Source: Glebionis coronaria (taxonomy: Eukaryota; Streptophyta; Magnoliopsida; Asterales; Asteraceae). Taken from it: a stretch of DNA of 64,000 bases. Both the position numbers and the translations under genes were made by a program. The notes below the pieces were generated by a model. It had not been told where the DNA came from. It made no database searches and worked only from the letters and a program-made list of their open reading frames with translations. The number at the start of each line of letters is the position of its first letter. Positions within the stretch are counted from its first letter, which is position 1. The DNA lies in NCBI GenBank assembly GCA_025667525.1, contig CM046874.1, positions 285,612,380 through 285,676,379 on the forward strand. Direction: 5' to 3'. Shown one piece after another: positions 45,464 through 58,118 of the stretch.

Positions 45464-48400
45464 TTAACCCGAATCAAAGACTTTCTTGGCGGTGTAGTTA
45501 GGCCCAAAATGTCCACCCGTAGGTCCTTTATGACACGCCTCTAAGATCTTAAATGCCTCGGGCCCATCTACACACCGTCTAATGATTTGGTCCGCACATT
45601 GCCTAAAAAGATATGGATCATCCCAAAAGTAATACTTAACTTCCTTAAGAAACTTTTTCCTTTGTTGATAAGTAAGACCCTCAATAAGCACATTACCCAC
45701 AAGATAGTTTGCGATATCCGCAAACCAAGGTGTGGCATCCTCTTGGGAAGAGATAGACATGAGCTCCTCTAATGGAAAGGATTCATTGATTTCTTGATGT
45801 GGGAAATCTCCTTGAAAAGGATGCTCAAGTCTACTCAAATGATCCGCCGCTAAATTCTCGGCCCCTTTCTTATCACGAATCTCTATCTTAAACTCTTGAA
45901 GCAACAAAACCCATCTCAAAAGCCTAGGCTTAGCATCTTGTTTTGTCATAAGATACTTGAGAGCGGAATGATCCGTATACACTATGGTTTTGGAAAGCAC
46001 AAGATATGGTCTAAACTTCTCAAAAGCATATACTATAGCAAGCAACTCTTTTTCCGTGGTAGTGTAATGAAGTTGTGCACCGGTCATGGTTTTACTCGCA
46101 TAGTGTATAGGTTGAAAATGCTTATTAACTCTTTGTCCTAAGACGGCCCCCACCGCATAATCACTAGCGTCACACATAAGCTCAAAAGGTAATTCCCAAT
46201 TTGGAGAAACCAAAACGGGAGCCTTAGTCAATTTTTCCTTAAGAGTCTCAAAAGAGTCTAAACAAGCTTGGTCAAAAATGAAAGGAGCCTCTTTCTCCAA
46301 GAGGTGAGTCATCGGTCTAGCTATCTTAGAAAAATCTTGTATAAAGCGCCTATAAAATCCCGCATGACCTAAGAAACTCCTCACACCTTTAACCGAGGTG
46401 GGTGGGGGAAGCTTAGCAATCACATCAATTTTAGCTCGATCAACTTCTAATCCCTTATTGGATATCTTGTGTCCTAAAACAATTCCCTCTTTCACCATAA
46501 AGTGACATTTCTCCCAATTAAGCACCAAACGTGTTTCCTCACAACGCTTAAGCATTCTCTCAAGATTGGTGAGACATGAGCTAAAGGAGTTTCCAAATAC
46601 GGAAAAGTCATCCATAAAAACCTCCATGGTTTGCTCTATCATGTCATGGAAAATTGCCATCATGCACCTTTGAAACGTCCCCGGTGCATTACATAGGCCA
46701 AAAGGCATTCTCTTGTAAGCAAATGTACCGTAGGGACAAGTGAATGTGGTCTTTTCTTGATCCTTAGGGTCAATGGGTATTTGGAAATAACCCGAAAAGC
46801 CATCAAGAAAATAATAGTACTCATTTCCCGCTAAGCGTTCAAGCATTTGATCCATAAAGGGAAGCGGGAAATGGTCTTTCCTAGTTGCCTCATTGAGTTT
46901 TCTATAATCAATGCAAACTCTCCAACCGGTCACAAGTCTCGTGGGAATAAGCTCATTGTTCTCATTAGGCACCACGGTGATTCCACCCTTCTTTGGAACA
47001 CAATGAACCGGGCTAACCCATGGAGAGTCGGAAATGGGGTAAATCATACCCGCATCTAAGAGTTTAATCACTTCTTTCTTAATAACCTCATGAATTTTTG
47101 GGTTAACTCTCCTTTGGTTTTGAATGGCGGGTTTATAGTCATCCTCCATAAGGATTTTGTGTGTACAAAAATGTGGATCAATTCCCCTTATGTCGGATAT
47201 TTTCCATGCTAAAGCTTTCTTATGTTTCTTAAGAACCTCAATAAGTTGCTCCTTCTCATCCTCTTTCAACTCTTTAGCAATAATCACCGGTAATTGGTCT
47301 TTGCCCTCTAAGAAAGCATATTCTAAGTGGGATGGAAGATCCTTAAGTTCAATGGAAGGTGGACTCTCTATGGAAGGTTTTACTATGGAAGGTTCCTCAA
47401 TGGTAATCTCTTGTGGAATAGGAGAAGGAATAGGGTCCTCATTGAGCAACTTTTGGATTGTAAGAATATCTTCTTCCCAATTAATGGGAGAATCATCATC
47501 ACCAAGAAAGTTGGACTCAAATTCCTCCAAGAGGAAATCACTCTCTCCAAAAGGTGTTAAAGAGGGAGCAATGGAGGCCACGGTTTCAACATGGGGTATC
47601 TCATCACTAGCACTCTTACAAGCATCATGAAAGTGTTCATTACACACTTCATCTAGCACATCCACAATGTTAATAGTCTCACAAGGTCTAGACTCCTCAA
47701 CCTCTTTTCTATCACAAATCTTCCCTAGCTTAAAAACCACTCTCTCATCTTCTACTCTCATAATTAATTCTCCTTCCGCCACATCTATCAAGGTACGACC
47801 CGTTCTCAAAAACGGTCTACCAACAATCAAGGGCACTCTAGGATCCATGTCATAATCAACCACTACAAAGTCGGCCGGAAAGGTAAACTTATCCACACCT
47901 ACAAACACATCTTCCGCTATACCTACGGGGTGAGCTATGGTTCGGTTGGCTAGTTCAAGAGTCATCCTAGTGGGAGTGAGCTCAGGAAGAGATAGTTGTT
48001 TCCAAACCGATAAAGGCATGAGATTTATGCTCGCCCCTAGATCCGCCAAAGCCATGCAATTTTCAACACCAGGAAAATTATAAGGTATCAAGAAGCGCCC
48101 CGGATCTCCAAGTTTTGTTGGTAAGGTTTTAAGTAACACCGCGGAACAATTTTCATTAAGGGATGTGTTGGGCAAATCAACCAATTTTTCTTTGTTTGAG
48201 AGCAAATCCTTGAACATCTTAGCAAACTTTGGCATATAAGCAAGAGCTTCCGCAAAGGATACATTGATGTTGAGTTGCTTGAACATCCTTAAGAAATTGG
48301 AGACTTGGATGTCATCCTTGTTCTTTAACTTGTCCTTTTTCAACCTTGAAGGATATGGAAGAGTAGGCTTTGGTGTAAGTGGAATAGGTGTTGTGGTGGA

Positions 48401-50158
48401 AGATTTATCTTTGTTAGCTTCTTCATTGGGAAGTGTGGAAGGTAAAGGAGAAGTATGAGGTTGTTGAGAAGGTGTGTTTGAGTGACTAGGAGCATTTTGA
48501 GGAGGTGGAGTAGAAGTAGAAGGCTTGTCACAAGTAGGAGCACAAGTGGGTTGAACAATAGTAGGTTTAGGAGGTGAAGGATCCTTTGTTGTTGTTCCAC
48601 TCCTTGTTGTAATAGCATTGACATTAGCCCGTGGGTTTGTTTGTGTGTTGGAAGGTAAAGCCCCTTGTGGTCTTTGATTTAATACCACTAAAACCTTATT
48701 GAATTGGTCATTCATTTTCTTCTCCATAGCTTGGAACTTCCTTTCATTCTCTTGATTCATCTTTTGCAAGAGATCCATTGTGTTAAACTCTTGTGGCACA
48801 TAACCTTGAAAACCTTGAGGTTGGAAAGGTAAAGGTTGAGCATTAAATCCTTGATTTGGTGGATAAAAGGTATTTGCTTGAGGTTGAAATTGATTGGGTG
48901 TCTTGTAGTTATTTCCTTGGTATGGTGGTCTTTGCCCTTGATTCCTTGGTAAAATTTGAGGAGTATTTTGTGGAATTTGGGTGGGTGGTTGGGGTGGGAA
49001 GCCGGGTGGAGAAAGGTAGTTTTGGGATTTGTAAGAAAGGTTATTTGGATTGATATTAGGCTTGAAGTGTTCACGATGTTCCTCTTGGTAAGCATAGCAT
49101 TCCCCTTGATACCCTTGCACCTTATCACATTGTTCATAAGAATGAGGACCTCCACAAGTAACACAAGAAATGGTGATGGCATTCACATTATTTGAAGAAT
49201 TGTTCAATGACATGCTCTTAAAATTTTGAAGCATTTCTTGTTGTACTTGGAAATTCCTCTCACTATCTCTATCCATCCTTTGAAAAATCGCTTCTTGAAA
49301 CTTGAGGAGTTGGTTGTCACAAGGGATTTGAGAATTGTTTTGGATAACATGAACCTTTTCTTCAAATGGATTGTTTGTTTGAACCATTGCCTTAGTCTCA
49401 ATAATGTCCAAAGCCTCTTGATAGGTCTTAAGAAGAATACTCCCTCCCGCGGAAGCATTGAGTGAATCTTGGTGGTGAGATTTAAGGCCATCATAAAAGA
49501 GGCTTATTTGGTGAACTTGATCCAATCCATGATTAGGGCATCGCCTCAACAACTCACTATACTCTTCCCAAGCATCACTAAAGGATTGACTAGGTTTTTG
49601 TTGAAAGCCCATAATTAAAGTCCTCAAAGCCATAGTCTTATGTGGAGGAAAGAACTTGTTCAAAAACTTAGTGGTGAAACCATCCCATGTGGTGATACTA
49701 TCGGGTGGTTGGGTGTCTAACCAATGCTTAGCACTCCCCTCTAAGGAAAATGACACTAACATCAACCTAATGACCTCATGTGGAACCCCATTATGCTTAA
49801 TGGTATTGCAAAGTGAAAGGAATCTCTTAAGGTGAGCATGAGGATCCTCATTTTGTTTACCCAAGAAAGGTGATTGTGCAACCATATTGATCATAGATGT
49901 ATGTAGCTCAAATTTGTTAGCGGGAAAGTCGGGAATCTTAATGGCACTAGAATATCCATGAATGTTGGATTGCATACGTTCATACAAAGTGCGATTATCA
50001 ATAGCCATGGCTTCTTGTGGTGGAGTCAAAGCACGATTCTCGTGATCGGCTTGGTGGACGGTGGTGGTCTTACTCTTTCTCTTTTTCTTCCTTTTCGGAG
50101 GAAGAGGTTGTACACCAATCGGTATTTGTGCACGCCCGCGAGTGAGCATGCAACTCAA
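45464..50158 (-). CDS. Athila Gag-Pol: gag, protease, RT, RNase H, integrase N-terminus (1564 aa)
   Basis: It starts [17 protein letters not shown]. Gag spans about residues 105-235 ([20 protein letters not shown]), with the Cys/His motif [13 protein letters not shown] near 335 and TTRSG near 545. Protease [14 protein letters not shown] is near 706, RT has [20 protein letters not shown] near 1085 and the catalytic FMDD near 1181, RNase H has [16 protein letters not shown] near 1329, and the integrase zinc domain starts near 1543. Gag and Pol are one continuous frame with no frameshift between them. The only lesion seen is TAA at 45464-45466 (FDSG-stop-YWPS). All catalytic residues I could check are present, unlike the copy at 14541-20215. 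Confidence 0.95.
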   Translation of the reverse strand: MSCMLTRGRAQIPIGVQPLPPKRKKKRKSKTTTVHQADHENRALTPPQEAMAIDNRTLYERMQSNIHGYSSAIKIPDFPANKFELHTSMINMVAQSPFLGKQNEDPHAHLKRFLSLCNTIKHNGVPHEVIRLMLVSFSLEGSAKHWLDTQPPDSITTWDGFTTKFLNKFFPPHKTMALRTLIMGFQQKPSQSFSDAWEEYSELLRRCPNHGLDQVHQISLFYDGLKSHHQDSLNASAGGSILLKTYQEALDIIETKAMVQTNNPFEEKVHVIQNNSQIPCDNQLLKFQEAIFQRMDRDSERNFQVQQEMLQNFKSMSLNNSSNNVNAITISCVTCGGPHSYEQCDKVQGYQGECYAYQEEHREHFKPNINPNNLSYKSQNYLSPPGFPPQPPTQIPQNTPQILPRNQGQRPPYQGNNYKTPNQFQPQANTFYPPNQGFNAQPLPFQPQGFQGYVPQEFNTMDLLQKMNQENERKFQAMEKKMNDQFNKVLVVLNQRPQGALPSNTQTNPRANVNAITTRSGTTTKDPSPPKPTIVQPTCAPTCDKPSTSTPPPQNAPSHSNTPSQQPHTSPLPSTLPNEEANKDKSSTTTPIPLTPKPTLPYPSRLKKDKLKNKDDIQVSNFLRMFKQLNINVSFAEALAYMPKFAKMFKDLLSNKEKLVDLPNTSLNENCSAVLLKTLPTKLGDPGRFLIPYNFPGVENCMALADLGASINLMPLSVWKQLSLPELTPTRMTLELANRTIAHPVGIAEDVFVGVDKFTFPADFVVVDYDMDPRVPLIVGRPFLRTGRTLIDVAEGELIMRVEDERVVFKLGKICDRKEVEESRPCETINIVDVLDEVCNEHFHDACKSASDEIPHVETVASIAPSLTPFGESDFLLEEFESNFLGDDDSPINWEEDILTIQKLLNEDPIPSPIPQEITIEEPSIVKPSIESPPSIELKDLPSHLEYAFLEGKDQLPVIIAKELKEDEKEQLIEVLKKHKKALAWKISDIRGIDPHFCTHKILMEDDYKPAIQNQRRVNPKIHEVIKKEVIKLLDAGMIYPISDSPWVSPVHCVPKKGGITVVPNENNELIPTRLVTGWRVCIDYRKLNEATRKDHFPLPFMDQMLERLAGNEYYYFLDGFSGYFQIPIDPKDQEKTTFTCPYGTFAYKRMPFGLCNAPGTFQRCMMAIFHDMIEQTMEVFMDDFSVFGNSFSSCLTNLERMLKRCEETRLVLNWEKCHFMVKEGIVLGHKISNKGLEVDRAKIDVIAKLPPPTSVKGVRSFLGHAGFYRRFIQDFSKIARPMTHLLEKEAPFIFDQACLDSFETLKEKLTKAPVLVSPNWELPFELMCDASDYAVGAVLGQRVNKHFQPIHYASKTMTGAQLHYTTTEKELLAIVYAFEKFRPYLVLSKTIVYTDHSALKYLMTKQDAKPRLLRWVLLLQEFKIEIRDKKGAENLAADHLSRLEHPFQGDFPHQEINESFPLEELMSISSQEDATPWFADIANYLVGNVLIEGLTYQQRKKFLKEVKYYFWDDPYLFRQCADQIIRRCVDGPEAFKILEACHKGPTGGHFGPNYTAKKVFDSG

Positions 50159-50906
50159 TACGAGGAATGAGAGAGAAGCTCTCGTGTGACTTTGAAGAGA
50201 AATGGATTATCCTCTTCGAGTTTCAATATTAAATATCCACAAGAAAATAACACTATACGTATATACTACTTTGGGTGCAAGACCCCCAATGAAGCCTTCC
50301 TTCTTAGAATACTTACAAGTGAACGGGGGGTTAGGTGGCGCGAAGCACTTAAGTACCTATTGACCCTTAGATGGCATTTTATAGCACATCGCCTTTCTAT
50401 TCACTTAAATGTTCGTATTCTTCGAATTGTTGCTTATTGAGAGTATTTATCTATTCTTGCTTTATTTGTTTGATCGATACACGTGTCAAGGACCGAAACG
50501 CCCCTCAACACGGTGTATTGCCTCGGCAATACTTATGGAGAATATGTAGATTGGTTGTTCTTATACGTATACGTATTTACTTATAATAATATATGGAAAA
50601 TATTTTTGTATTTATGAGTTTTTTAAGAGAAAATACTATATGTACATAAAAACCGAGAGAATCCAATAATATATATTTTTGTTTGCAATCTCTTAGGAAA
50701 AAGATTGCTTTTTGGATTTTTTATTTTTTTGGTCAATTCTTTAGGAAAAGAATTGTTTTGTTAATTTTTTTAGTTTTTATATATTTTTATATTTTTGATT
50801 TTTTTATTTGTTTTTGATTTATGATACGTAAAAATAACGTTCACAAAGTGAACGGATCCCAAAAGCCAATGAAAACCGTCAATCGATAGTCTCTCGTGTA
50901 GTCAAA
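50159..50906 (-). other. Athila leader between primer site and gag
   Basis: This ~750 bp transcribed leader has no supported ORF. It is homologous to the leader at 13842-14540 of the older copy. Confidence 0.7.
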
Positions 50907-50924
50907 GAACCGGCAGCGGTGCCA
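50907..50924 (-). other. Primer binding site, tRNA-Asp type
   Basis: The minus strand reads TGGCACCGCTGCCGGTTC, two bases from the LTR end. Confidence 0.8.
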
Positions 50925-50926
50925 TT

Positions 50927-53900
50927 TGATATTGTGTATAATGCAGTTCGTTTTTTCTCAGTTCTTGCTAATGGAAAGTCCAACCAATATCGGGTTTTTA
51001 ATTGTTCTTGGTTGTTAAACTTGCTTGGATATTCTATTTGCTAATTCAATCAAAATCTTGCAAAACGGAAAAATATTACCTACTTATATGTAAAACAAAT
51101 TGCAAATACCACGTTTTTATTCAAGTAAATCTCAAAATGTAAAATATGAAACTAAAGGGACTGAAATTGTAAATTCTATGAAAGAATAATGCTTGAAATG
51201 TAAATTCTAACAATTCTAGGGACTTAAAGTGTAAAACAGATAACTACAAGGATCAAAAGTGCAAAACTATTAACCAACTAACCAAAATTGTAACAAACTA
51301 ACAACTTGTAAACTGAATTTAGCAACTTTTAAAACTACAAGGGTCTAACAAAGTGCAAACCCTAAAAACATGGAAGATTAGCCAAGTATACAAACTGATT
51401 AAAACACTAGGGACTAAATGGCAATTTTTAAAACTATTTAAGCAAAAACGAGATAAACTTGAAAATAAGCTCGTTTGAGCTTATTACTCAACCAAATTTG
51501 ATGAGACAAATTGCAAAATGTTTCAAATCCAAAATAAGCTACACTTGTCAAAGGAAATTGGCTAAAGATGAGAAATAAGCAAATGAGTGCTTATCAATAA
51601 GCACAAAATAAGCTATAGCAAAATCCAATCAGTCACAACTTGATTTTTTGATTGAAACTGATTAAGCAACTGATTTAAGGAATGGGAAATCAAACTAGAA
51701 ACTTTTTCATCCAGAAATAAGCTCAAAATCTGAATTAAGCTAAAATTGGGCTTATGTTGACCAAGCGTTGACCAGCTTTTTTCAAAAAGCTAAAAATCTC
51801 AAAAATCATGTAACTCAACTACTTAATGGGATTTGTGAAGAAAAATTGCCAAGTTTATGAATAGGAAAAGGAGATACAGATTTTCAGTTTACAAGTTACA
51901 GAAACTTGAGTTAAGTTGGCTTATCTGATTTTTGCTTATTGCTATCTGATTATGGAATACTGTAGAAAATGCTCTTGGATTCTGATACTATATGATATAA
52001 GCTATGAATGAAAACAAATTTGATCCAATTTCATCAAGTATGGAATGAGAACTAATCAAATCAATATGACAAGTTCTAAAACTAAATATGAATGAAAACT
52101 GACCCAAACATTTTAAGTGCCATTTGCCTGATTGACCAACTTTTTGACTTGCAAATGACTTCAAACACCTTATTACCACCAATGGACTACAAATGAACTC
52201 TAAAACTCCAAATCTTAATGCTTGAAAAATCCTTTTAAGCTAAACCCAAACACTCCTTTAACTATTTTTTCAAACTTTTACAAAGGCTTTTTAAGAACTG
52301 ACTTAAGCTGACTCAAATGCTTTTAACTCCAAGTTTTATACTCCAAATGGACTGGTTTAAGAGTACAAATGAACACTAAGAGCAACAATTACCAATTATG
52401 ATGCTAGAACCAAATTTCAACTGAAAATAAGCTAAGACTTAGACTTAATCCAAAAACTAAGAACAAGAAGACAAGATTTAAGCTATAAGCAACCAAAATT
52501 CAAACAATTAGCAACTCTTAACAACTTTTATCATTCAGCCATCAAAATTACTCTAGGAAAAGTAGCATGCATTTGACTTATTGAGAGGAACAAAAATGAG
52601 AACTTTTAAAACCTATTGGAGTTATCCTTTGAGAAGAAGAGGAGCGCTGAGCTCTCTTACCCTAGTGATAACCACCACCTTATCACTAGGAAACAATCAA
52701 TCAACAATAACAGCTATCTGATCAATAGGAATCATCAATCTGCTTGAAAACTTCATTGGAACTATGAAATGACTGAATTCTGATCAAACAGCTAGCAAAC
52801 TTCTCCAATGTTAGTTATGATCAATGAATGATCATAACAATCACTTAACAGCAACAACAATATCCAATAACAGCAAGGAATGAACAGGAATGGTAAGAAC
52901 AATTTTGGCGGGAAAGCTTGAATTCAAAATTTATTCAATGAAAAACGGTTACAAGGTTGTTGGAAGCTAGTAACTAACTAACTAACTCAAGAGTTTGTCA
53001 GACTCTTGAGTAGCTAGGGTAGAAATGAAGGAAAAGGGAAAGGAAATTGAGAACTATGTGTTTTTACAAATTTAAGCTACAAGTGAAAATGAAGTCTAAT
53101 CCAGCTATTTATAGACATGAAGGAAGAGTTTGTTGGGGTTGGTGACGTGTCAGAACCAATCCCAGCTTGCCACGTGTAAAATTCTGCATATTGCATTTGC
53201 AGGTATGAACAAGGAATCGGGATTTTCTTCATTGATTGATTTCATGTTAATTGATTGGCACCATTGAGTTTGTCTCTTCAAAACGATCAAGTTTGGTGTT
53301 GAAAACTTTCCATGAAATTGATTGTAGCTAAAACGCGATCCTGGCAAATTTTTTCCTTGAAGAAGACGCCACGTGTCAGTGTTTAATTGGCTGAAAAAGC
53401 TTCACACGGATTGAACTGTTGGGATTGGGTAATAAATGCCAAACGCTGAGTGGGTATTAATTGCTTAATCCGTGTGCTTCCTTTTCCCTTCTCTCATTGG
53501 CTAGATTGTTGTCACATGGATTAAACTTGAATATCTTTCCAATATTGGCAGAATTGGTCCTTCAATTTGGCAGATTTTTGTTTTGAGCTAGGATCTTCAT
53601 TCTTTTGACATAATTGGTCCTTCAACTTTCATTCTTGAACAAAATGGTCCTTTGACTGAGTTGACTTGATAGTTGACAAAGTTTGACTTGAATCTTGACT
53701 TTCACAATATTTGCACTTTAGTCCTTCAACTTTGACAACTTGTCAAGATAGGTCCTTATACTTCAAAGTCTTGTCACTTTTGATCCTTCTTTGTCTTTTT
53801 CATCCATTTGAGCTTGATTTTTCCTTGTTTGCTTGGAAATGTATTTTTTTACCTACACAAGTGTACACAAACACAAACATACCACATAACACTGTTTTTG

Positions 53901-53975
53901 CCAAATAAATTGGTATTTTGCTTCATGTTTTAGGGTTATTTGTTGATAAAAGGATATGAGTTTAAGCTCATATCA
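50927..53975 (-). repeat. Athila 5' LTR (3049 bp)
   Basis: This is the full-length LTR. It keeps the ~818-bp segment (about 51614-52431) missing from the other LTR. Small frames at 53150-53347 and 53711-53908 recur in the left LTR only because the LTRs are copies. Confidence 0.95.
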
Positions 53976-53980
53976 TAGCT

Positions 53981-56145
53981 TCAAAGATCCGGAAACCAAG
54001 GTTTCCACAATTGGTATCAGAGCCTCGTGGCTCGTGATGCTAGGACCAACAAGGTGTTCGTGTTTCGAGAAGAAAAGAAAAATCCGTCTAGGGTTTTTCT
54101 GGACGTTTTTGTGTGCGCAGCAGTATTCAGAAGGTCATAACTTTTGATTGAACCGTTGGATCGTCACGAAATTTTATATGTGTGTTCTACATACATAGAT
54201 CTAAACATCCACCGGAAGGATTGTTGAGTTTTATCCCCAGGCAAAAGTTATTAGGCGTCAAAGTTGGCTGATGAGTGATTTTCAGATTTTCTGGTTTACA
54301 TAAAATCATGATTTAGGGTTTTTCTACAAACCCTAGATCAGTTCAAAACAGAAAAAGATGATTTGCAGCAGTGTTATTTATTGAGTAGCAGCAAGAAAAG
54401 GGTTTTTCAAAAACCCTAGATCTATTCATGATGTTTCTGAATCCACGTTAAACTTACTGTGTTTGATTATTGTTTGGCTCATGGACAGTAAAAAAAAACA
54501 TGGGTTTGGATATTGGAGCTGCTGCTACAGAAGAATCAATGGATGATAAAGAAAACGTGCGGTCTGACGTGGGATTGAAGGACATGATGCAGCCTTATAT
54601 ATTGGACGAGGTGCATCAATTATGATTGGTTAAAATTGTCATGTTCACACGATATTACAAAACAAGTGATTCTTATTGGAGGATAATTCTGTGTTCACAC
54701 GATTTATTATTGTGTGTTCACATGGTTACTATGGACCTGCATCCACACGATATCTTCTAAGGTTTAGGAATTGATTCTATTGGTGGACAACCATGTGTTC
54801 ACACGAGATCTGTTTGATAATAAAGGGAGAATGACGTGGGGCAAAATAATATCCTAAGTTTTAGGACCTGATTTTGACTACCGAATATTATGGGATGATA
54901 TCTTCTATATTTGGATTCTAGAATTCATGTTATTTTCTCTTTGGGTAATAGATATGTGGGATGAGATGATGGCACAGGCTGAAGAATATGTTCAGTTGGG
55001 TGGGCTGCAAATTAGTACTGGGCTACTATTATGGTTGAAGACAACAATATACAACGTTGGTATTAATTTTATTTTCTATCCACTATCATATTGTGTCTTT
55101 CAGCCGTTGTAGAGAATCGTAGCCCTCGAAGGTGTCAGTGGATAATTGAGGCGCTGACAAGAACGAGGTAGACGCTGACAGGAAGAAGTTTGACGCTGAC
55201 AGAATAAGTCAACGCTGATAGGTTGACAGTGTTGTCCGATATATGAATTCCAACGCTGATAGGTATTGTTCGATATCGGACAATACAATTGATAGAGATA
55301 TTGGACAGAAGAGGATGTTGGACAACACAATGATTGCTGCTGTTGAGAAAATTGGACGTTTTTAGCACACAAAAAGGAGGATTATACACACGAAGGTACA
55401 TGGAATCTCCGTTTTAATATAGAATATCATGTTGATATTTATGGCTCGGATATTTTTAAAAGGAATTAATGATCTTAAAGCAAGTTAGCAACTATTCGTG
55501 AGAATTTGATGGATATTTTAAACTATGTAATCGGGATAGCCTTGTGAAAGAGTTATCCGTTTCCATACTTTTACTTATGGTATGAAGATGTTATTTCATT
55601 AAAATTCGTCATGAAGAGGTGTTGGCTTAAGGGGAAGAATTCTTATGGTAAGTTTGATGATTGAAGAAGATTTTCGCGAGTTTGTGTTCTATCATATCTT
55701 AAAGTCGTGCACTCCCAGTCATAGACTTTAAAGGTAACTTGTTCGTGCTTTACATGTTTGGTGACGAAGACTTGTCATAACACTTGAAGGAGTTACATTA
55801 TCGTGCTCAGTGTCTCACAAAGGATGAGAATATTGACAAGGGATCGAGGTCTACTTATAATTTGCCAGGTATAAGTTCTTCATCACGTGGATAGTACAAG
55901 ACATGAAACACAAGGTTGGGTTATTCTACTTCTACATCAAAAATATTATATTAATTGTTCTTCAAGATCATTACATAGAGCTACATTTGGAGAATCTTCA
56001 AAGATTGCAACATTGTTTACTTCCCTGTTGATGTGACAAAAAGGGGAATAAATACATGCTACACTTGAGGGGAAGCAATTTGAAGATCATGTACAACTTA
56101 CAAGAGATACACATAGAGTTTTGCCACTATCAACTAGGGGAAGAT
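53981..56145 (+). other. Internal region of the coding-free element
   Basis: The primer site TGGTATCAGAGCCTCGT is at 54012-54028. Five GTGTTCACACGA-like words occur between 54642 and 54815. A motif array has cores at 55152, 55173, 55194, 55213 and 55254. An inverted repeat TTGTCCGATAT/ATATCGGACAA lies at about 55232-55282. The purine tract ACTAGGGGAAGATT is directly before the right LTR. No gag, pol or accessory ORF was found. Confidence 0.75.
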
Positions 56146-56679
56146 TCTTGGGTCAAAAAGTTGATGTGGCAGAAACTCAAAATCAAAGAAAACATGAAGA
56201 CATTTGTTCAAGCGTTGTCAAGAGTAAATCAGACGTTGACAAGAGTAACTTAAGCGTTGACAGAAGTCAAACGCAGTCAACAAAGTCAAACGCTGATGGA
56301 TGTTGAAGATTTGATGGAGAATTCTATTTAGGGAATATATTGAGTATATTATTTATGATATACACAATATATAGTTTATCTAAATAGAAGATTTAGATGT
56401 TTATTTGATTTTATCTCTTGTAGATTCTGTTCCTTCCACTATAAAAGGAACAAAGGTCTTAGGTTTTATTCATAACTTTCATTCACAATGTAAACCTAAA
56501 GCGTGTGTTGACTAGGTGTGGGATTCAATGTACACACACCTAGTGATTGTTTGTTATTAATATAATGAACAATCCAATTGTGTTTTAATTCATGTTTTGT
56601 GCCTAACACCTTGTTAATGGTTATTGTTCTAATTCCGCTTTGATTATCTAATCATATGAACAATGATCATTCCTAGTTA
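56146..56679 (+). repeat. Right LTR of the coding-free element (534 bp)
   Basis: It matches the left LTR with about five differences by eye. One changes the terminal TG to TC. Motif cores are at 56213, 56234, 56255 and 56291, and TATAAAAG is at 56440-56447. Confidence 0.85.
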
Positions 56680-56684
56680 GAAAC

Positions 56685-58097
56685 TTATTTAAATAAGGCA
56701 GCTAATCTATTTTTGGAAACTTTCTATTTTTAGAAACTTTCTATTTTTGGAAACTTTCTATTTTTGGAAACTTTCTATTTTTGGAAACTTTCTATTTTTG
56801 GTAACTTTCTATTTTTAGGAACTTTCTGTTTTTGGAAACTTTCTATTTTAGGAAACCTGCTATTTTTGGAAAGTTACTTATTATTATACAGTAGGTATAA
56901 TAATACATGAAATACTAGAAATACTTAATCAGAATAGACAGAATATAAGATAAACACAGTTTAAGGCTTTAAACAGTGAAACATGATATGAACATATAAA
57001 ATAAGCTAAGACATGATATAAAACCAGTTATGTATTTAGTAGTTAGATACTTATTCACGTATGTATTCATGTAGCATTAGTGATACGGAAGTAGGATTCC
57101 TCTCAGTTCGTCTTCTTCGTTCACTGGACATAAGGTACGGATTCCCGTCCTTTTAGTATGGACATTCTTTCCTTATTAGGATTCCCCGTATGCAGCCAAT
57201 TGTTTTCCCGTAGTATAAGTTATGTGTTTGATTGCTTATGTTTAATTAAGAATACCTATAGCCATATACATGCATGACCAGTTTCACCTAGTTATGGAGG
57301 TACCATAACCATAACATTAGAGGCACTGATGTTATGACTTCACCACGGCGGAGTGATTGCTCGTGGCGTCCCTTCAGCTTTTGGCCATTTATATTATATT
57401 TATCATGTGGGCGTATGGGTGCAGCCTAGTTACATGTTTTCAGTCAGGATTTCATGGTGAATGTGGTGTGTGCCTTGCATCCTTCACAAGGAGCTGATCC
57501 CTCCTACCCAAAACCAGTATATTAAGTTAGAGGCAGCCCCTCTAATTTTCATGATGAGGTCACCCCTCCAAGTATTCATGCACGGTGGATTTTCATGACC
57601 TATATTGGCTAATGGTAAAATATGTTAAACAGTTTTCATAAGATAAACATAAGGCTTTTCAAACTATGAAACCAGTTTTATGAACATGTTCCAGGTTTTC
57701 CAGGACTTATACTTTTCCGCTGCTATTAAGTCTTTATTATGCTTAGTCATTCATACTATGTCTATATCCGTGCACTGAGCGTTTTGCTCAGCCGTTACTT
57801 TCCTTTCCATGTCCCAAAACGGCAGGTACCCTAGGGAAGACTCGAGCATTTGGAGGACGTGCATAGGATGGAAGCTGCTAGAGACTTCTTTTCCTTTTTT
57901 CCTTCATATACTTATGCTTGTTTAGTCTTTCATTCATTTCTTTTGGCTTTATTATGTTTTGGGCTTATGTTTGGGAACCGATGTTTGATTCCGGTTTTCC
58001 CTATGGTCATGTATGTTTTAGTACATTTTTCCTTGCATGCTTTGATGACACGCCATAATTACGCGTGACATTCCATTTATCAAAATGGGGTGTTACA
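56685..58097 (+). repeat. Tekay 5' LTR, right part
   Basis: It resumes the LTR after the nested element and ends GGGGTGTTACA directly before the primer site. Its first ~190 bp hold the 17-bp minisatellite also found at 63776 in the 3' LTR. Confidence 0.85.
56706..56872. repeat. 17-bp minisatellite in Tekay 5' LTR
   Basis: About ten copies of GGAAACTTTCTATTTTT with small variants. The nested element inserted at the edge of this array, and its target GAAAC is part of the unit. Confidence 0.9.
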
Positions 58098-58101
58098 ATT
58101 A

Positions 58102-58118
58102 TGGTATCAGAGCCAAGG
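58102..58118 (+). other. Primer binding site, tRNA-iMet type
   Basis: TGGTATCAGAGCCAAGG lies four bases after the LTR end. Confidence 0.9.

Larger units (their letters stand above)
40190..53975 (-). mobile_element. Young Athila-type Ty3/gypsy element, TSD TAGCT
   Basis: It is 13,786 bp long, with LTRs at 40190-42420 and 50927-53975 and TAGCT repeats at 40185-40189 and 53976-53980. The LTR ends are TGATAT...ATATCA. One gag-pol frame carries a single nonsense codon. LTR differences are sparse (roughly a dozen in 2.2 kb by eye), apart from an ~818-bp deletion in the left LTR. Confidence 0.95.
39653..56679 (+). mobile_element. Coding-free copia-like LTR element (LARD type), TSD GAAAC
   Basis: It has ~534-bp LTRs at 39653-40186 and 56146-56679. 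GAAAC repeats flank it at 39648-39652 and 56680-56684. The internal region (53981-56145) has a tRNA-iMet primer site and polypurine tract but no gag or pol. It has motif arrays like those of the SIRE-like element, so it is probably mobilised by that family. The Athila element at 40190-53975 is inserted right at its left LTR end. Confidence 0.85.

Noticed and set aside
45044..49494. Many plus- and minus-strand frames of 60-157 codons overlapping the Athila pol
   Set aside because: They are shadows of the long minus-strand Gag-Pol frame.
55100..55401. Minus-strand frames rich in Cys/Gln/Ser
   Set aside because: They are translations of the complement of the motif array in a noncoding internal region.
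32936..58118. tRNA-Met-like sequences (TGGTATCAGAGC)
   Set aside because: They are short primer binding sites next to LTR ends, not tRNA genes; no cloverleaf is present.
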